From: Camarhynchus parvulus
Taxonomy: Eukaryota > Chordata > Aves > Passeriformes > Thraupidae
Direction: 5' to 3'
Assembly (NCBI RefSeq): GCF_901933205.1
Contig: NC_044574.1
Span: 23,855,733-23,919,732, forward strand
DNA length: 64,000 bases
Under the pieces are notes generated by a model. That model did no database searches. It was not told the origin of the DNA and saw nothing but the letters and a program-made list of their open reading frames with translations. Below are positions 11,588-21,901 of this stretch, piece after piece (position 1 is the first letter of the stretch; each line of letters opens with the position of its first letter). The translations under genes were made by a program, and so were the position numbers.

Positions 11588-14500
11588 GTGCGCGAGGGGC
11601 GGCGGGGACAGGGTTGGGGCTGCGGGGCGGGTGGTGGGGCGCCGTCTCTCACCGGCACTCACGCTTTCCTCCCACCCCGCATTGTCTTCCAGATGCTGAA
11701 CAAAGTGAGTTGCCGCCGCCGGAGGAGCGCCGCGGGCTGGAGGGCGCCGGGCCTTCCCCCTCCATCCCTCGGCATCTCGCCCTGCCGGGCAGGGCCAGCC
11801 GCGGTGGCGGTACCGCTGCGCGGGGCGCGGCCGCACCTGCGGAGCGGCGCCTCCCTCCGTCCCTCGGCCTCCCGTCCCCGTCCCTCGGCATCCCGCCCCC
11901 CCGGGGCACGGAGCGGCGCCTGCCTCCGCCCCTCGGCCTCCCATCCCCGTCCCTCAGCATCCCGCCCCGGAGCGGCGCCGCCTCCGTCCTGGGTATCCCG
12001 CCCCCCCGGGGCGCGGAGCGGCGCCTGCCTCCGTCCCTCGGCCTCCCATCCCCGTCCTCGGTATCCCGCCCCGCCGGGGCGCGGAGCGGCTCCGCTGGCG
12101 GGGCGCGGCCGCACCTGCGGAGCGGCGCGGGGGCCGTGCGCGCTCGGGGCCGGCAGGCGGCGCGGCGGGCCCGCGCGTTGTGCTGTGTCACCGGGCGCGG
12201 CGGGGCTGGGGCGGGCGCGCCCCGCGGGGACGGGCGTGGCGCGGCCGGGCCACCCGCTCTCTGTGCCCCGTGCAGGTGCTGTCCCGTCTCGGGGTGGGTC
12301 CTGGCTGGCGCTTCGTGGACGTGCTGGGCTTCGAGGATGAGGCGCTGCGCGCCGTGCCGACCCCGGCGTGCGCGCTGCTCCTGCTGTTCCCGCTCACGGA
12401 GCAGGTGCGTGTCCCCTCCCGGCAGGGTAGCGCTGGCCGCTGTCTGGAGTGCGGCTGCCATCCCCCAAGCATCAGATGGTTGGGCGTGGATGGGGCTTGG
12501 CACTGGCACGGTTTTGTGCTTGCTTCTAGCCTCCAAATAGTCTCAGCTGAGCTGGGCAACCAAACAAGGGCTCTCATTCCATCACAGTGTTCCTGTGAGA
12601 TTTTGCTTTGTATATCAGACTGAGGTAAAAACAACATGAGCGATCTTGAGTGTGAGGGATAGCAATTCCATTACCATGCTGAATCATTGGATCTGGAGAG
12701 GCCTACATTACTTCTTTAGCGTAATCATTTGGTTTGATGCTAAGGAAGTGAATGAGATGAAATCAAATTCAATTAACAGGTTCTTAAAAAGAAGGATTAT
12801 AACTTTCCAATAGCAATGGATTTTGCAGTTGTTTATACATTGTTCTGATGGGGAGGGGCTCATGAAGGCAATTCTGAAAGGCCCATTGTAGAGACATGCT
12901 GAGTAGCCTTGTTCAGTGGACTGAAGCAACTGAGAGAGGACATAAAAGAGCCTATCCATTATATTATTTCCCACCAAGCTATTTCCAGTGTATGGCACAG
13001 ATGGAGAAGCTAAGAACAGTGCCTTTGGATATGACTGAATCATGCAGGTAGTCAGTCCATTAAGTGTTGGCCTGAATCCAGTTTAGGCATATGGTGCTTT
13101 ACTGGTGCCACAAAGATGACTTTCTGAATAAATCTTTGTCCAGTCGTGATACTAATTCTCCTGCACAACAACTTATTTTTCCAGTGCACTATACAAGGAT
13201 AGGACTGTTATGAAATGCCTAAACTAGTTATGTGTTTACAGCATGAAAACTTCAGGAAGCAACAGACTGAGAAAATAAAGGACCAGGAGATCAGTTCTAA
13301 AGTGTATTTCCTGAAGCAGACCGTCAGTAACTCCTGTGGGACAATTGGTCTGATACATGCAGTTGCTAATAACAAAGACAAATTGAAACTTGGTGGGTAT
13401 GAATGTTCTGAAGTGCTTGAATTTCTATTTTTTTGATAGCAGATTGAATGGGTATGGGCTGTTGGGAGACAGCTTGCTTTCAGACAAGTCAATTTAAGGC
13501 ATCCTGCACTGCTTCAGTTGGTAAGTGGGTCTTCCAGCTCTTGGAGAGGGGCATGTGGAGTGCCTGAAACACAGAAGGGAATGTGCTTTGACTCCAGTCT
13601 GCTAGCTGCAGAGGTATTGTCCTAGTAAGCAATGCAAGAGGAAAAGGGCACTTAGCAGCACTGACCAAAGTCTGTCCATAATTAGGGAGTGCTGTGTTCA
13701 GAAGCAGTTATTGACATTAAGCTTGATGTCAATAGATGAGATGGAGTTCTTCATGCTGCTTATGTCTAATGTAAATCAATATGCTCAGAGTAGCCTGTAA
13801 ATCAGTCTAAAACCTTTCTAGTTTTCTTTTTGCTGGACAAGTTGTATAGATAAGGGTTTGTAAGGACATTTTTCCTACCAAGGTAATAGTTTGGATGGTT
13901 TCTTTACTATAGAAAAAGATTCTTTTGTTGTTCAGAGACTAGATCTGCAAAATACAACTACCATTATTCTAAGAGAACTTGGATCCATTCTGTGGTGTGG
14001 GATTCTTTTTTATACAAAGGAAAACATGTGGAAATCATAGTGAGTATTTAAACATAGTTTTGCTTTGTTCTTCAAAAGGATTCACTGGAATAACACTCTT
14101 GATGAGTGAAGCAATGATGCAGCATATCTTTTATGTGCTAGACCTCAGTGTATCTTAGTACTGCACTAATTTATATTCTGGCAAGCCAAAGTTAGCAAGT
14201 GCTGCCTTCATTTAAAGGCAGTGAGACAATTTTGTCTACCCATATTCCGTTAGTTATGTGTCCTTGCATCTGGTACCTTTCTTGAATTTCTTCAAAACAG
14301 GACTGAAGATTTCTGCCAAATGTGCAGTGGGGAAATCAGAAAAGCTAAATCCCATTTGAAAATGATTTTTCAAAATGAGCATCCAGAGTTAACTGGAGCA
14401 CTCTTCCCTAAAACAATTCTGGTTGTTTGTGTAGATTGTTACTAATATCTTCCGTGTTAATAGCTTACTTTGAGTGGTAGTTATAATGTGCTTATATTGG

Positions 14501-16045
14501 AGATAGTTACAGGCTGAATGTAATGACTTGTAGTTAGTGCAAAAAGCATTGATTTCTGTGGGCTGCATCTAAACTATGACTGATATTTTACCTATAATGA
14601 ATAAAATGTTTGATCATCTTGTGCAGAGGAGGGGTCTGCCCTGAAGAAGTTTCTTGATGAAACAGCTGATTTGTCTCCTGAAGAAAGAGCTAAGCATTTG
14701 GCAAATAATAAGGTACATGAACTACACAAACTGCTGACAGTTATCAGCACTTAAAGATGTAGTAACCTGTACCTGCTTTCTCTTAAGGCTATACAAGAAG
14801 TCCACAACTCTGTTGCGCAAGAGGGACAATGTCAGGTAAGATGTGAAAAATCTTGGGAAAATGTTTAATGAAGGTGGTGGGGCAGCGCTCATTTTTTTGT
14901 CTGTCAGATTGCTGTTACAGTTCACAGGGAAGGAGAAATAAGTGACTCATGGGTGAATGCTTGTTTGGGATTTCTTCCTCAAACATGGATTGAAAATTTG
15001 GATCAAGGCCCAGTTGTAAAATATCATTTTACATTAGGATTTCTGGTGCTTGACCTTGTAAAAGTCTTGCCACAGACCTCTTCTGCTGAACTTAAGTTTT
15101 CAGTCCTTTTGTTGAAGCTTCCTCTGTTCTGTAGTCACAAATTGGATTTGCAGTACTAGCTTCAAACTAACAAATATATCTGATGGTGTCTCCTAAGGTT
15201 GAGGACAACAGTGTGAACTTCCATTTCATCCTTTTTGTCAACGTGGATGGACACCTGTATGAATTGGGTAAGGTCCTATGAACTGTGTTTGGACTGGGCT
15301 TACGCTACACTGCACAGCAGTGTCAGGGGCTCAAGCAAGATACTTTGTGCTAATTAAACTGTTTGCTGAGGTTCTCAGAGCCAAAACACAATTTGTATCT
15401 TCATCTGAAGATTTTAACTGAACGTGGGTTACACTGAAGGCCTAAAGCGTATTGTCACTGGTGTAGCTAAGAGCACTGTTTCCATCTCACTCAGACTAAT
15501 GACAATTTGTTTTGACTTCCCCAGTGTCATCATATGCGTACTTGTTTGGGTCTGCTATGCTCAGTTCTGCTAATTCAGAAGTATTTATTTCACAGATGGC
15601 CGTATGCCGTTTCCTGTAAACCATGGCACGAGCTCGGATGACTTGCTGTTGAAGGTAAGTCTCCCTTGCTGCTTGTTTCCCTGTAAACAAGGCTTATAAA
15701 AAGCCTTATAAAGAGGTGAGAAGTCTGCATGTGGTATATAGTGGCTGTACCTACTTGCTGTACAAGTTTGTGCTTAGCTTAAATCTGCTAAGTTTATGAC
15801 TACTAAAGGTATTGTCCCTAAGAGCTAGATACCTGTTCAGTGTATTTATTAGCTGGTGCTATCAGATTATGTAACTTAGTTGGTAGAACTGCAAAGGCTT
15901 GTTCTCTGCAGGAAGTGTATTTGGTTAGTCTAAGCAGCTGTATTTTTTCATCCCCAAGGATTCTGCTAAGATCTGCAGACAATTTACAGAACGTGAAAAA
16001 GGAGAAGTTCGTTTTTCTGCTGTGGCTTTCTGCAAGTCTGCCTAA
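11555..16045 (+). CDS. UCHL1: Ubiquitin carboxyl-terminal hydrolase L1, nine coding exons
   Basis: Join 11555-11587, 11693-11704, 12276-12404, 13242-13392, 14627-14712, 14788-14835, 15198-15267, 15596-15654, 15959-16045: 675 nt, 224 residues, all introns GT-AG and frame preserved throughout. Human UCHL1 has 223 residues. The protein is a peptidase C12 cysteine protease that cleaves small adducts from the ubiquitin C-terminus and stabilises free ubiquitin in neurons and germ cells. Visible active site: oxyanion Gln84 (FLKQT), nucleophile Cys90 ([12 protein letters not shown]), His162 (VDGHLYEL) and Asp177 ([11 protein letters not shown]), one position beyond human numbering because exon 7 carries an extra residue (VEDNSVNF). 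The C-terminus is CKSA, a possible CaaX farnesylation site as described for mammalian UCHL1 (CKAA). The start ATG is in good context (CAGCCATGG) and begins [11 protein letters not shown], aligning with the known N-terminus. No frameshift or stop is present, so the gene appears functional. Confidence 0.97.
11693..11704 (+). CDS. UCHL1: UCHL1 coding exon 2, a 12-nt microexon
   Basis: Acceptor TTCCAG|ATG and donor AAA|GTGAGT enclose four codons, MLNK. Joining to exons 1 and 3 gives the conserved NPEMLNKVLSRLG. Both sides are phase 0, so skipping would remove four residues without a frameshift. Confidence 0.95.
11842..12128. repeat. GC-rich minisatellite in UCHL1 intron 2
   Basis: Four imperfect tandem units each begin GAGCGGCGCC, at 11842 (69 bp), 11911 (59 bp), 11970 (46 bp, shortened) and 12016 (68 bp), and share CCTCGGCCTCCC and CATCCCGCCCC cores. 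A direct repeat GGGGCGCGGCCGCACCTGCG flanks the array on both sides (about 11822 and 12099). Unit shortening suggests replication slippage. It lies within the promoter CpG island and is C-rich on the coding strand, so the template strand is G-rich. Confidence 0.85.
12276..12404 (+). CDS. UCHL1: UCHL1 coding exon 3
   Basis: Acceptor CCGTGCAG|GTGCTG, 43 codons, [18 protein letters not shown] to [10 protein letters not shown], donor CAG|GTGCGT. Contains the family motif WRFVDVLG and the hydrophobic core strand [10 protein letters not shown]. Confidence 0.95.
13242..13392 (+). CDS. UCHL1: UCHL1 coding exon 4, holding the catalytic cysteine
   Basis: Acceptor TTTACAG|CATGAA and donor CTTG|GTGGGT; 151 nt, ending in phase 1. 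Encodes HENFRKQQ through [24 protein letters not shown], so both Gln84 and nucleophile Cys90 are here. Confidence 0.95.
14627..14712 (+). CDS. UCHL1: UCHL1 coding exon 5
   Basis: Acceptor GTGCAG|AGGAGG, completing a split Glu codon, and donor AAG|GTACAT. Encodes [20 protein letters not shown] and AKHLANNK, matching the family's SPE(D/E)RAK region. Confidence 0.93.
14788..14835 (+). CDS. UCHL1: UCHL1 coding exon 6
   Basis: Acceptor TCTTAAG|GCTATA and donor CAG|GTAAGA; 16 codons encoding [16 protein letters not shown]. The preceding intron 5 is only 75 bp, close to the lower limit for vertebrate introns. This segment leads into the active-site crossover loop of UCH enzymes. Confidence 0.93.
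15198..15267 (+). CDS. UCHL1: UCHL1 coding exon 7, holding the catalytic histidine
   Basis: Acceptor TCCTAAG|GTTGAG and donor TTGG|GTAAGG, ending in phase 1. Encodes [18 protein letters not shown] followed by HLYEL; His162 is the general base. One residue longer than the human exon. Confidence 0.95.
15596..15654 (+). CDS. UCHL1: UCHL1 coding exon 8
   Basis: Acceptor TTTCACAG|ATGGCC and donor AAG|GTAAGT. Encodes [20 protein letters not shown]; the split first codon is the catalytic Asp177. Confidence 0.95.
15959..16045 (+). CDS. UCHL1: UCHL1 terminal coding exon 9
   Basis: Acceptor TCCCCAAG|GATTCT; 28 codons then TAA. Encodes [20 protein letters not shown] and AVAFCKSA. The final four residues fit a CaaX box. 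Confidence 0.95.
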   Translation, partial: DSAKICRQFTEREKGEVRFSAVAFCKSA

Positions 16046-16385
16046 GACTCTGAAGAGATGCAAGGAAAGCAGTTTAATAGCACACCAGTAAATGCAGTTT
16101 AAACTCCAGTGCTTCAGTACTTGTTAAACACAGCTGTTCTGGTAACTTAAATTATTTCCACCTTTTGCTATACACAGAAGCAACATCAGCTGAGCTTGTG
16201 CTAAAGGATGAGCTCAAGTTTTAATGTGAACGGTTTGGACACATCAGGTATCTTTAGACTCTTTTTTCACATGTTAAGTAGAAAATGCTTAACAGGGCTT
16301 GTTTGATCTGTGTTATGTTAATTGAGTTGTTGGTTGATATTTCCTTGTCCTTAATGAGAATAAAATGTTCTGCTGGAAGACTAAA
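16046..16385 (+). other. UCHL1: UCHL1 3' untranslated region
   Basis: Short 3' UTR inferred from the stop codon to just past the first canonical poly(A) signal. A length of about 330 nt is in line with the short UTR of mammalian UCHL1. The exact cleavage point cannot be seen. Confidence 0.7.
16359..16364 (+). terminator. UCHL1 polyadenylation signal AATAAA
   Basis: Canonical AATAAA about 314 nt after the stop codon, followed by a TGTTCTGCTGG stretch compatible with a GU-rich downstream element. It is the first AATAAA after the stop. Confidence 0.8.
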
Positions 16386-19300
16386 TGGACTGAAGTGCTG
16401 ACTAATTTTCTCCAAAAGAAGTTGTGTGGCATCCTCTGTAAGTCTTCTTTTCAAAAGCCTCTCAAAGCTCTCCTCTGAGCAAAAAGTTAAGTTAACCTCA
16501 GGGTAGCAGGGCAATTGCTTTTTCTGGTATCTGGGAGGCTTTCAAGGATGGAGAGACACTGGTGTGTGTAACATATTGCAGTGCTGCATGCTGCACTAGC
16601 CTTCCAGTAAGGCTTTTCGTAATGTCCAGTCTGAAACTCATAAGCTGCAATCTGCCACCCTGAATGCATTTAGTTTGGAGGGGTAAGGTGTGATAAGTTA
16701 GCATTCAAATGTCATCTTAATGTGGTCTGTATTAGTGCTACAAGCCACAGAATACCCACTGAGTGGATTGGTGTTATGTTTCATTATAGGAGACGGTATT
16801 AGAATAGGTATTTTCCCTACCTGTAGCTAGACCAAACCTGCTGGCTGAGGCAGAACACAATCCTGGGTTAGGCCATGTGTGCTTACTAACTTGTGATTCT
16901 GTTATGAAGACCTTTAAAGAGGCTGTACTTATCTGTCCCATCCAAAATGACCTAAAAAGGAGAAACCCACACTACATAAATTTCTAATAGTGGGTTGAAA
17001 TTTTGGATTCAAGCAAAAGAGATTAAATCTATCTATAATACATATTCTTTGGCATGAACCATGACCTGTGGAAAGTATTTTTACCTGAGTCTAGTTGCTG
17101 TTTGCTGATCTTGCAGCTCCCTGCTGGTACTTCAGGTAGATGTAGGCAGGGATAAAACACCCTTAAACTTGGGTCTTTATTCTAATGTAGTCCCAGTCTG
17201 TCCCTGGCAACCATTTTATACAGTGCTGGGTAACATACTTGTGGATGGTCACAGGGCTTTTTAGAAGGGTAATTCAAGCTTTTATTAAAGCTCTGTGTGG
17301 GCTGAAGTTGTTTTGTATTGGGCTTTGTTACTGCTCATGTAATTACCTGATAGCTGAAGCTGGCAAAGGGTTGCAACACATTTTAATTTGAAGTCTAAGG
17401 ATTTGCTAAACCTCAGGATACTCCAGTTCTAAATATTAGTGCCTTCAGTGTCTGTTAGCAGGGAGGTGAAAACCATGGCTAGGAAAAGGTCTGTTATGTG
17501 TCATTGTCCTCTACAATAGCATCATCTTCTGCCTCTTAGTGGAGGTTGTTGTAGGGTGGGGGAGAGGCCTCTGCTGCAGCCCTGCTCCAGCGCAGACTCG
17601 CAGCCATGCCTGTGGCTGGGCTGCTTAGCAACACAGCCAGCAGCAGAGGGAAGGCAAGGGCCACGAGCAGGGGAGAGTGGAAGGTGAAAAAAACCACCTA
17701 CAGGAGGAGAAGCACGAGAAGTGCCAAGCGAGCTGTGTGCCTTACCTGGGGCAGTGAGCTTTAGTGTTGCACAGGACCCTCTCCTTGCCCTTAGGGCAGT
17801 TACTGAGGGTACATGCTGTGGCTGTGCCTGTGTAGAGTCAATGCTGAAGAAACCTGAAAATGTTTGTGCCAGACTTATCTTATTTTCTCACATTCTGGCC
17901 CCAGGTATAGTTTCAAAGGATGGAAATCAAGAGAAAAACAAAAGGAATTAATGTTATCTATCTACTTATGTATAACATCCACTACCAAGGCTGTTGTCCC
18001 CTGCAGAAATGATGACAAGGGCTTAGAAAACAGCTGGGCTTAACTTTAAACCACCTTGGGTTTCAGAAACAGGAAGATGAGTTTTTGGGGATGGCAAAGA
18101 TCTTGGGAGCTGGGATAGCGATCTCAAAGCATGTGTGGTGATCTGTAAGCTGAATAGATGGAAGATGTTGCAATATTGCAGTGCAGCTGTTCCAAATGTG
18201 TTACTGCATTCAGAAAAAAAGTCACAGTGCACAGAAGTGTGTATTTGACAACTTGCAATTCTGTTAAATAAACAGAAAACCAGGAAGATGTTTTAAAGCC
18301 ATATCAGGCATGTACAATCTCAAAAGAAATGCTTTTTCTTATTCATATTATCTAGCTTATTTTACTCACTTGCCAGTTTTTAAATTTTAATCTTTGCCTA
18401 TTATTTCACACTTTGGCAGAAATGTTTGAACCAAGAGTTGTTTTTTAGAGTGCTGTGTAGCAAAACAGTTTTTATGAGAAGTTGCTCCTATAATTTAGTA
18501 TTTTTAATTGGGCACATCTATCTGAAGTGAGGATCATTTCTTGTCCCTCCTTGTTGTCTCCTCTTTGTTCTTATAGCTGTAGTTCCATTCTGAACTGTTG
18601 CTTTTCCTTGATTTCCTGTGTGTTCTTCTTAAGTAAAATAACTCTTTTGACCCTCTCTACATCTCATCTAAGGCCCTTCATGTTTTTCCTGAATTTACCC
18701 CTGAATTTTCCCTGTGAAAATTGTTGAGAAGGGCAGGAGCTTGCAAAACCTGCTGTGTTTTATGCCCATCTGAAGAAACCGATGACTATTGAGCAAATTA
18801 ATTTGAATTAACAGATTTCCTGCCATTTTTGTGCTGCCTTCCAGAGATGGACATCAGTTAATATATAGAACTATCCTTGGAAATATTTGAGAAATATTGA
18901 AGGTAGGATTTTAGGCTTATCTGTTTAGACATGCACATTTAGAGCTAATTTAGAGCTCTACCAGGGTTGACTGTGTGCAATCTATAATTTTCATAATCAT
19001 TTAATTGCCTGCCTGAAAGCTGTAGTCAGCTTACTCTGTAGATGGCAGCATTGGGAAACTTAGAGCAACAAGTCTGATTTAGAACCAGTGACAGATCCAG
19101 ACACTATCTTAAAGTCCACAGCTAGTTCTACTGCTTTCAGTGGGATCATTCACGTGCTTAAGAAAACTTCTGATTTCAGAGCCAAACAGCCAATCCTTAT
19201 CTTAACCAAAAGTTAGGCATAATGCAACATCCAAAGCCTCTTACATGTATGAATAGTCTTTGGCTTAGATCCCCAGTTTACTTGCAGCTAATGCACAACT

Positions 19301-20110
19301 TTTATCCAATATACACTGCTGTGCACTGTATACACTACTATTTCCATGCTAAATATAATTCTTTTGGGGGGAAGTAAGGAGGGTGTGGCACTAGCTGCAA
19401 CAGCATCCAGCTTTTGACACACAGACCAGTTTATCAATCTCAGATATTTAAGATGGAGAAGCAGTTAGCTGAAAAAGGAACTAGACACACTCATACCCTC
19501 TTTGCCATTAATGCAAAGACAGCAGGGCCTGTGGTGGGCATTGGGAATAAACAAGACTGGCAATAAACCTTGTAGTGACAGGATCCCTCTCCTAGTGCTG
19601 CCAGCAGCCAAGGAGAGGCTGATGGCAGGACTTCAGCTCAGTGAAGCTGTAGACTAAATTACAACAAACACAAATTGAGAAAAATGCAGCCAGAAGCAGA
19701 GTGACAGCATTAAAGTTCCTTTGTGACCAAAGGACATAAAATATCACTTGCATTTTGTAATTTTTTACATACTGTACAGTATGATATTAAGTTACAGGGA
19801 CTTGTTGACATTCCAAATGCTTTGAAGCCAAGGGACCTCAAGGGATGAGAGGATGGGTTAGAAGAAACCACATAGAGCTCAACATGGTGAGGTGCAGAGC
19901 TTGGCACCTGGCTGGAGCCACCCTGTGGCTGGGAGGTGATGGGCTGAGTTTCAGCCTTTCTGCAGCCTGGGGATTATGGCAGGTGCCAAGTTGAATATAA
20001 GCCCATATGTTGAGTGCTATTCCTGTAAGGCAAATCACATACTGTGTTGGGAGTTAATACTGGGAGGACAGCAGGTGGAGAGAAGCAGGTGGAGAGAAGT
20101 TATCACCCAT
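16386..20110. other. Intergenic region downstream of UCHL1
   Basis: About 3.7 kb without a convincing gene. A GC-richer patch at 17,530-17,850 carries a 52-codon basic open frame (17606-17764) in good Kozak context, described under findings; I do not call it a gene. Confidence 0.55.
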
Positions 20111-20545
20111 TATTCCTTGGCACTGGTGAGGTAGCACCTGGAATAGGGGTCCAGTTCTGGGTCCTCCCACCCAGTCCAAAAAGGATGTGGAGGAGTCTGG
20201 AGAGGGTCCAGCAGCAGGCTACAGAGGCAGGCAGCATGTGGCCTTTGATGAGAGACTGGTGGAGCTCAGCATATATAGTCTGGCATGGAGGAGATGAAGG
20301 CAAGGTCTGATTGTAGTTTACAACTACATCAAGGGCAATTACGAAGATGACAAAGCCATATTTTGTCCTGGTAGTAGGAGATGGTCTATCAAAGGGCAGT
20401 AACCCCAAACTGCAGCTTGGAAGGTCCAAGTCAGGACATTTGGAAACAAGAAGAATATTTCTTCATGGGAAAGTAATATACTGGAACAAGTTGTCAGGGA
20501 AATGGGAGCATCTCCATCCTTGCAAGTGTGTAAGGGACCAGAAAT
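20110..20545 (+). mobile_element. CR1 LINE 3' fragment, diverged
   Basis: A segment reading TGGCACTGGTGAGGTAGCAC, CCAGTTCTGGGTCCTCCCA, GGAGAGGGTCCAGCAGCAGG and further GAAGAATATTTCTTCATGGG follows the order of the CR1 end of ORF2 and 3' UTR. No intact frame remains and the extreme 3' tail is not clear. Both ends are approximate. Confidence 0.75.
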
Positions 20546-20689
20546 TAACAACCAGCTTCTGTTAAGCTGACTGAGGTTACCTATTACAGTATGAAAAATT
20601 AGTGCAATGATCAGTAAAAATTTCCCTTTCAGGAAAGGGAATGAAATCTTGAAATCAGAGAACAAAATCTAACAAACGCTCTGGAAAGG

Positions 20690-21005
20690 AGATATGATAA
20701 AAAAAATGCAATTGAAAAAACCCAGAAAATTTGGAAATGGAGTGACTACAACCAGACTGAAGTGAAATGAGGGGCAGTGAAAAGAACCAAGTCTTGCCAA
20801 AATTACTGCAATACAAATCCTGAAATCAGGGGAGAAAGGTAAACACAGAGAGAGAAGAAGAAATTGAAGAAATCAAAGGCTAAAAAAAAAGAGGAAAAAT
20901 TCTGAAACCAAGTGAAAACAATAAAAGTGAATGGGATGACAAGAAGTGCAGGGAAATGGACCAAAGCTTGCCCAATTAATCCCCATTGAAATTGCAAGTG
21001 CTTTG
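20690..21005. repeat. Imperfect local duplication, A-rich
   Basis: Two blocks share the same order of words: a GAAAAA-rich start, then GGAGTGAC or GGGATGAC, then a segment like CAGTGAAAAGAACCAAGTCTT at 20,777 or GCAGGGAAATGGACCAAAGC at 20,948, then an AAATTAC or CAATTAA segment and ACAAATCCTG or GAAATTGCAAG. They look like diverged copies of one roughly 150-200 bp unit. The boundaries are rough and it may be an unrecognised repeat family. Confidence 0.4.
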
Positions 21006-21880
21006 CATGGGAAGCTGTTCCCTGGGGAAGGAGCTGGAGGCTGATGCTGCTGACTGCTGGTTTTCTTCTCTGTCCAGGGCAGAAGGACAAGAATGGCTGC
21101 AGGAACAGCAGCCAATGCATCCAGGGGGAGGTGCAGGTTTTGTTCCTGATGGGTGGGTTGTCACTTCACAGAGAACTGGGGAAGGCGGAGGCCAAAGAAG
21201 GACCTGAGGGAGCACTTCCACAGTCAATGAATCAGAAACTGAATTGTGAGGAGTCCTCCCTGAGGATGTGTGCAACATTCCTAGGGGTACCCTAGGGGGG
21301 AAAAGAGCAGTGAGTGATGGGGGAAATGGAAGAATGAGAGAATTCCTGAACATTTTTCAATTGTCATCTTTCCAGCAGTACCATAAAACTGTTTAATGAA
21401 GTTTCCCAATCCCTTAAATAATTGTGCATCCAAAATGTAGTGCTAGATGAAGCTCAGTGAACAAATAATGAGCTATATAGAATAGATTTGAAACTTCTGT
21501 ACTTTTTGGTTAGATGAGCTTCAGACATGGTGAGATGACATTGCAAGGCCTGCAGCAAAATACAAGGAGTGAGATCTGTGTGATGTTGGAGGAACCAGAC
21601 TAGGCAAAGGTATTTCAGCTAGTTTAGCATTTCCAGCAGGGTACCATAAAAACCATGACAGTCAATTCCTTTGCTTAGGAACACTCAATACCATACCAAG
21701 AGATATTATTACTTACAGCACTGTGGCCAGGCTGAGTTGCATTTTCTTTTCAAGTCTTCATATGTGTGCATGTTGACATCTTAGCAGAAGAGCTTCTACT
21801 CTTAGTGTGTTGAGAGTGGGAGAAGTACAACTTAAATATTCCCACTTTTCAAGTAAGGAATGGAGATGTAGATTCCCTAA

Positions 21881-21901
21881 TTTTTTTTTTTTTTTTTTTT
21901 T
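21881..21901. repeat. Poly(T) run of 21
   Basis: Uninterrupted T21 followed by CAGAG. It could be the poly(A) end of an antisense retrocopy, but no retrocopy body is recognisable next to it. Confidence 0.8.

Larger units (their letters stand above)
11080..12440. promoter_or_regulatory. CpG island covering the UCHL1 promoter and exons 1-3
   Basis: About 1.3 kb of very GC- and CpG-rich DNA inside AT-rich surroundings. It begins upstream of the TATA box and fades after exon 3. It contains GC-box-like GGGCGG (about 11,441) and many CCCGCC runs. Several long open frames on both strands here (up to about 460 codons) are products of low stop-codon frequency in GC-rich DNA, not genes. The island probably marks the constitutive promoter of UCHL1; an opposite-strand transcript cannot be excluded. 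Confidence 0.85.

Noticed and set aside
11158..12540. A 460-codon + frame and 295-312 codon minus frames across the UCHL1 promoter region
   Set aside because: They run through TATA box, exons and introns of UCHL1 in the wrong frames. Low stop density in CpG-island DNA and the intron 2 repeat explain them.
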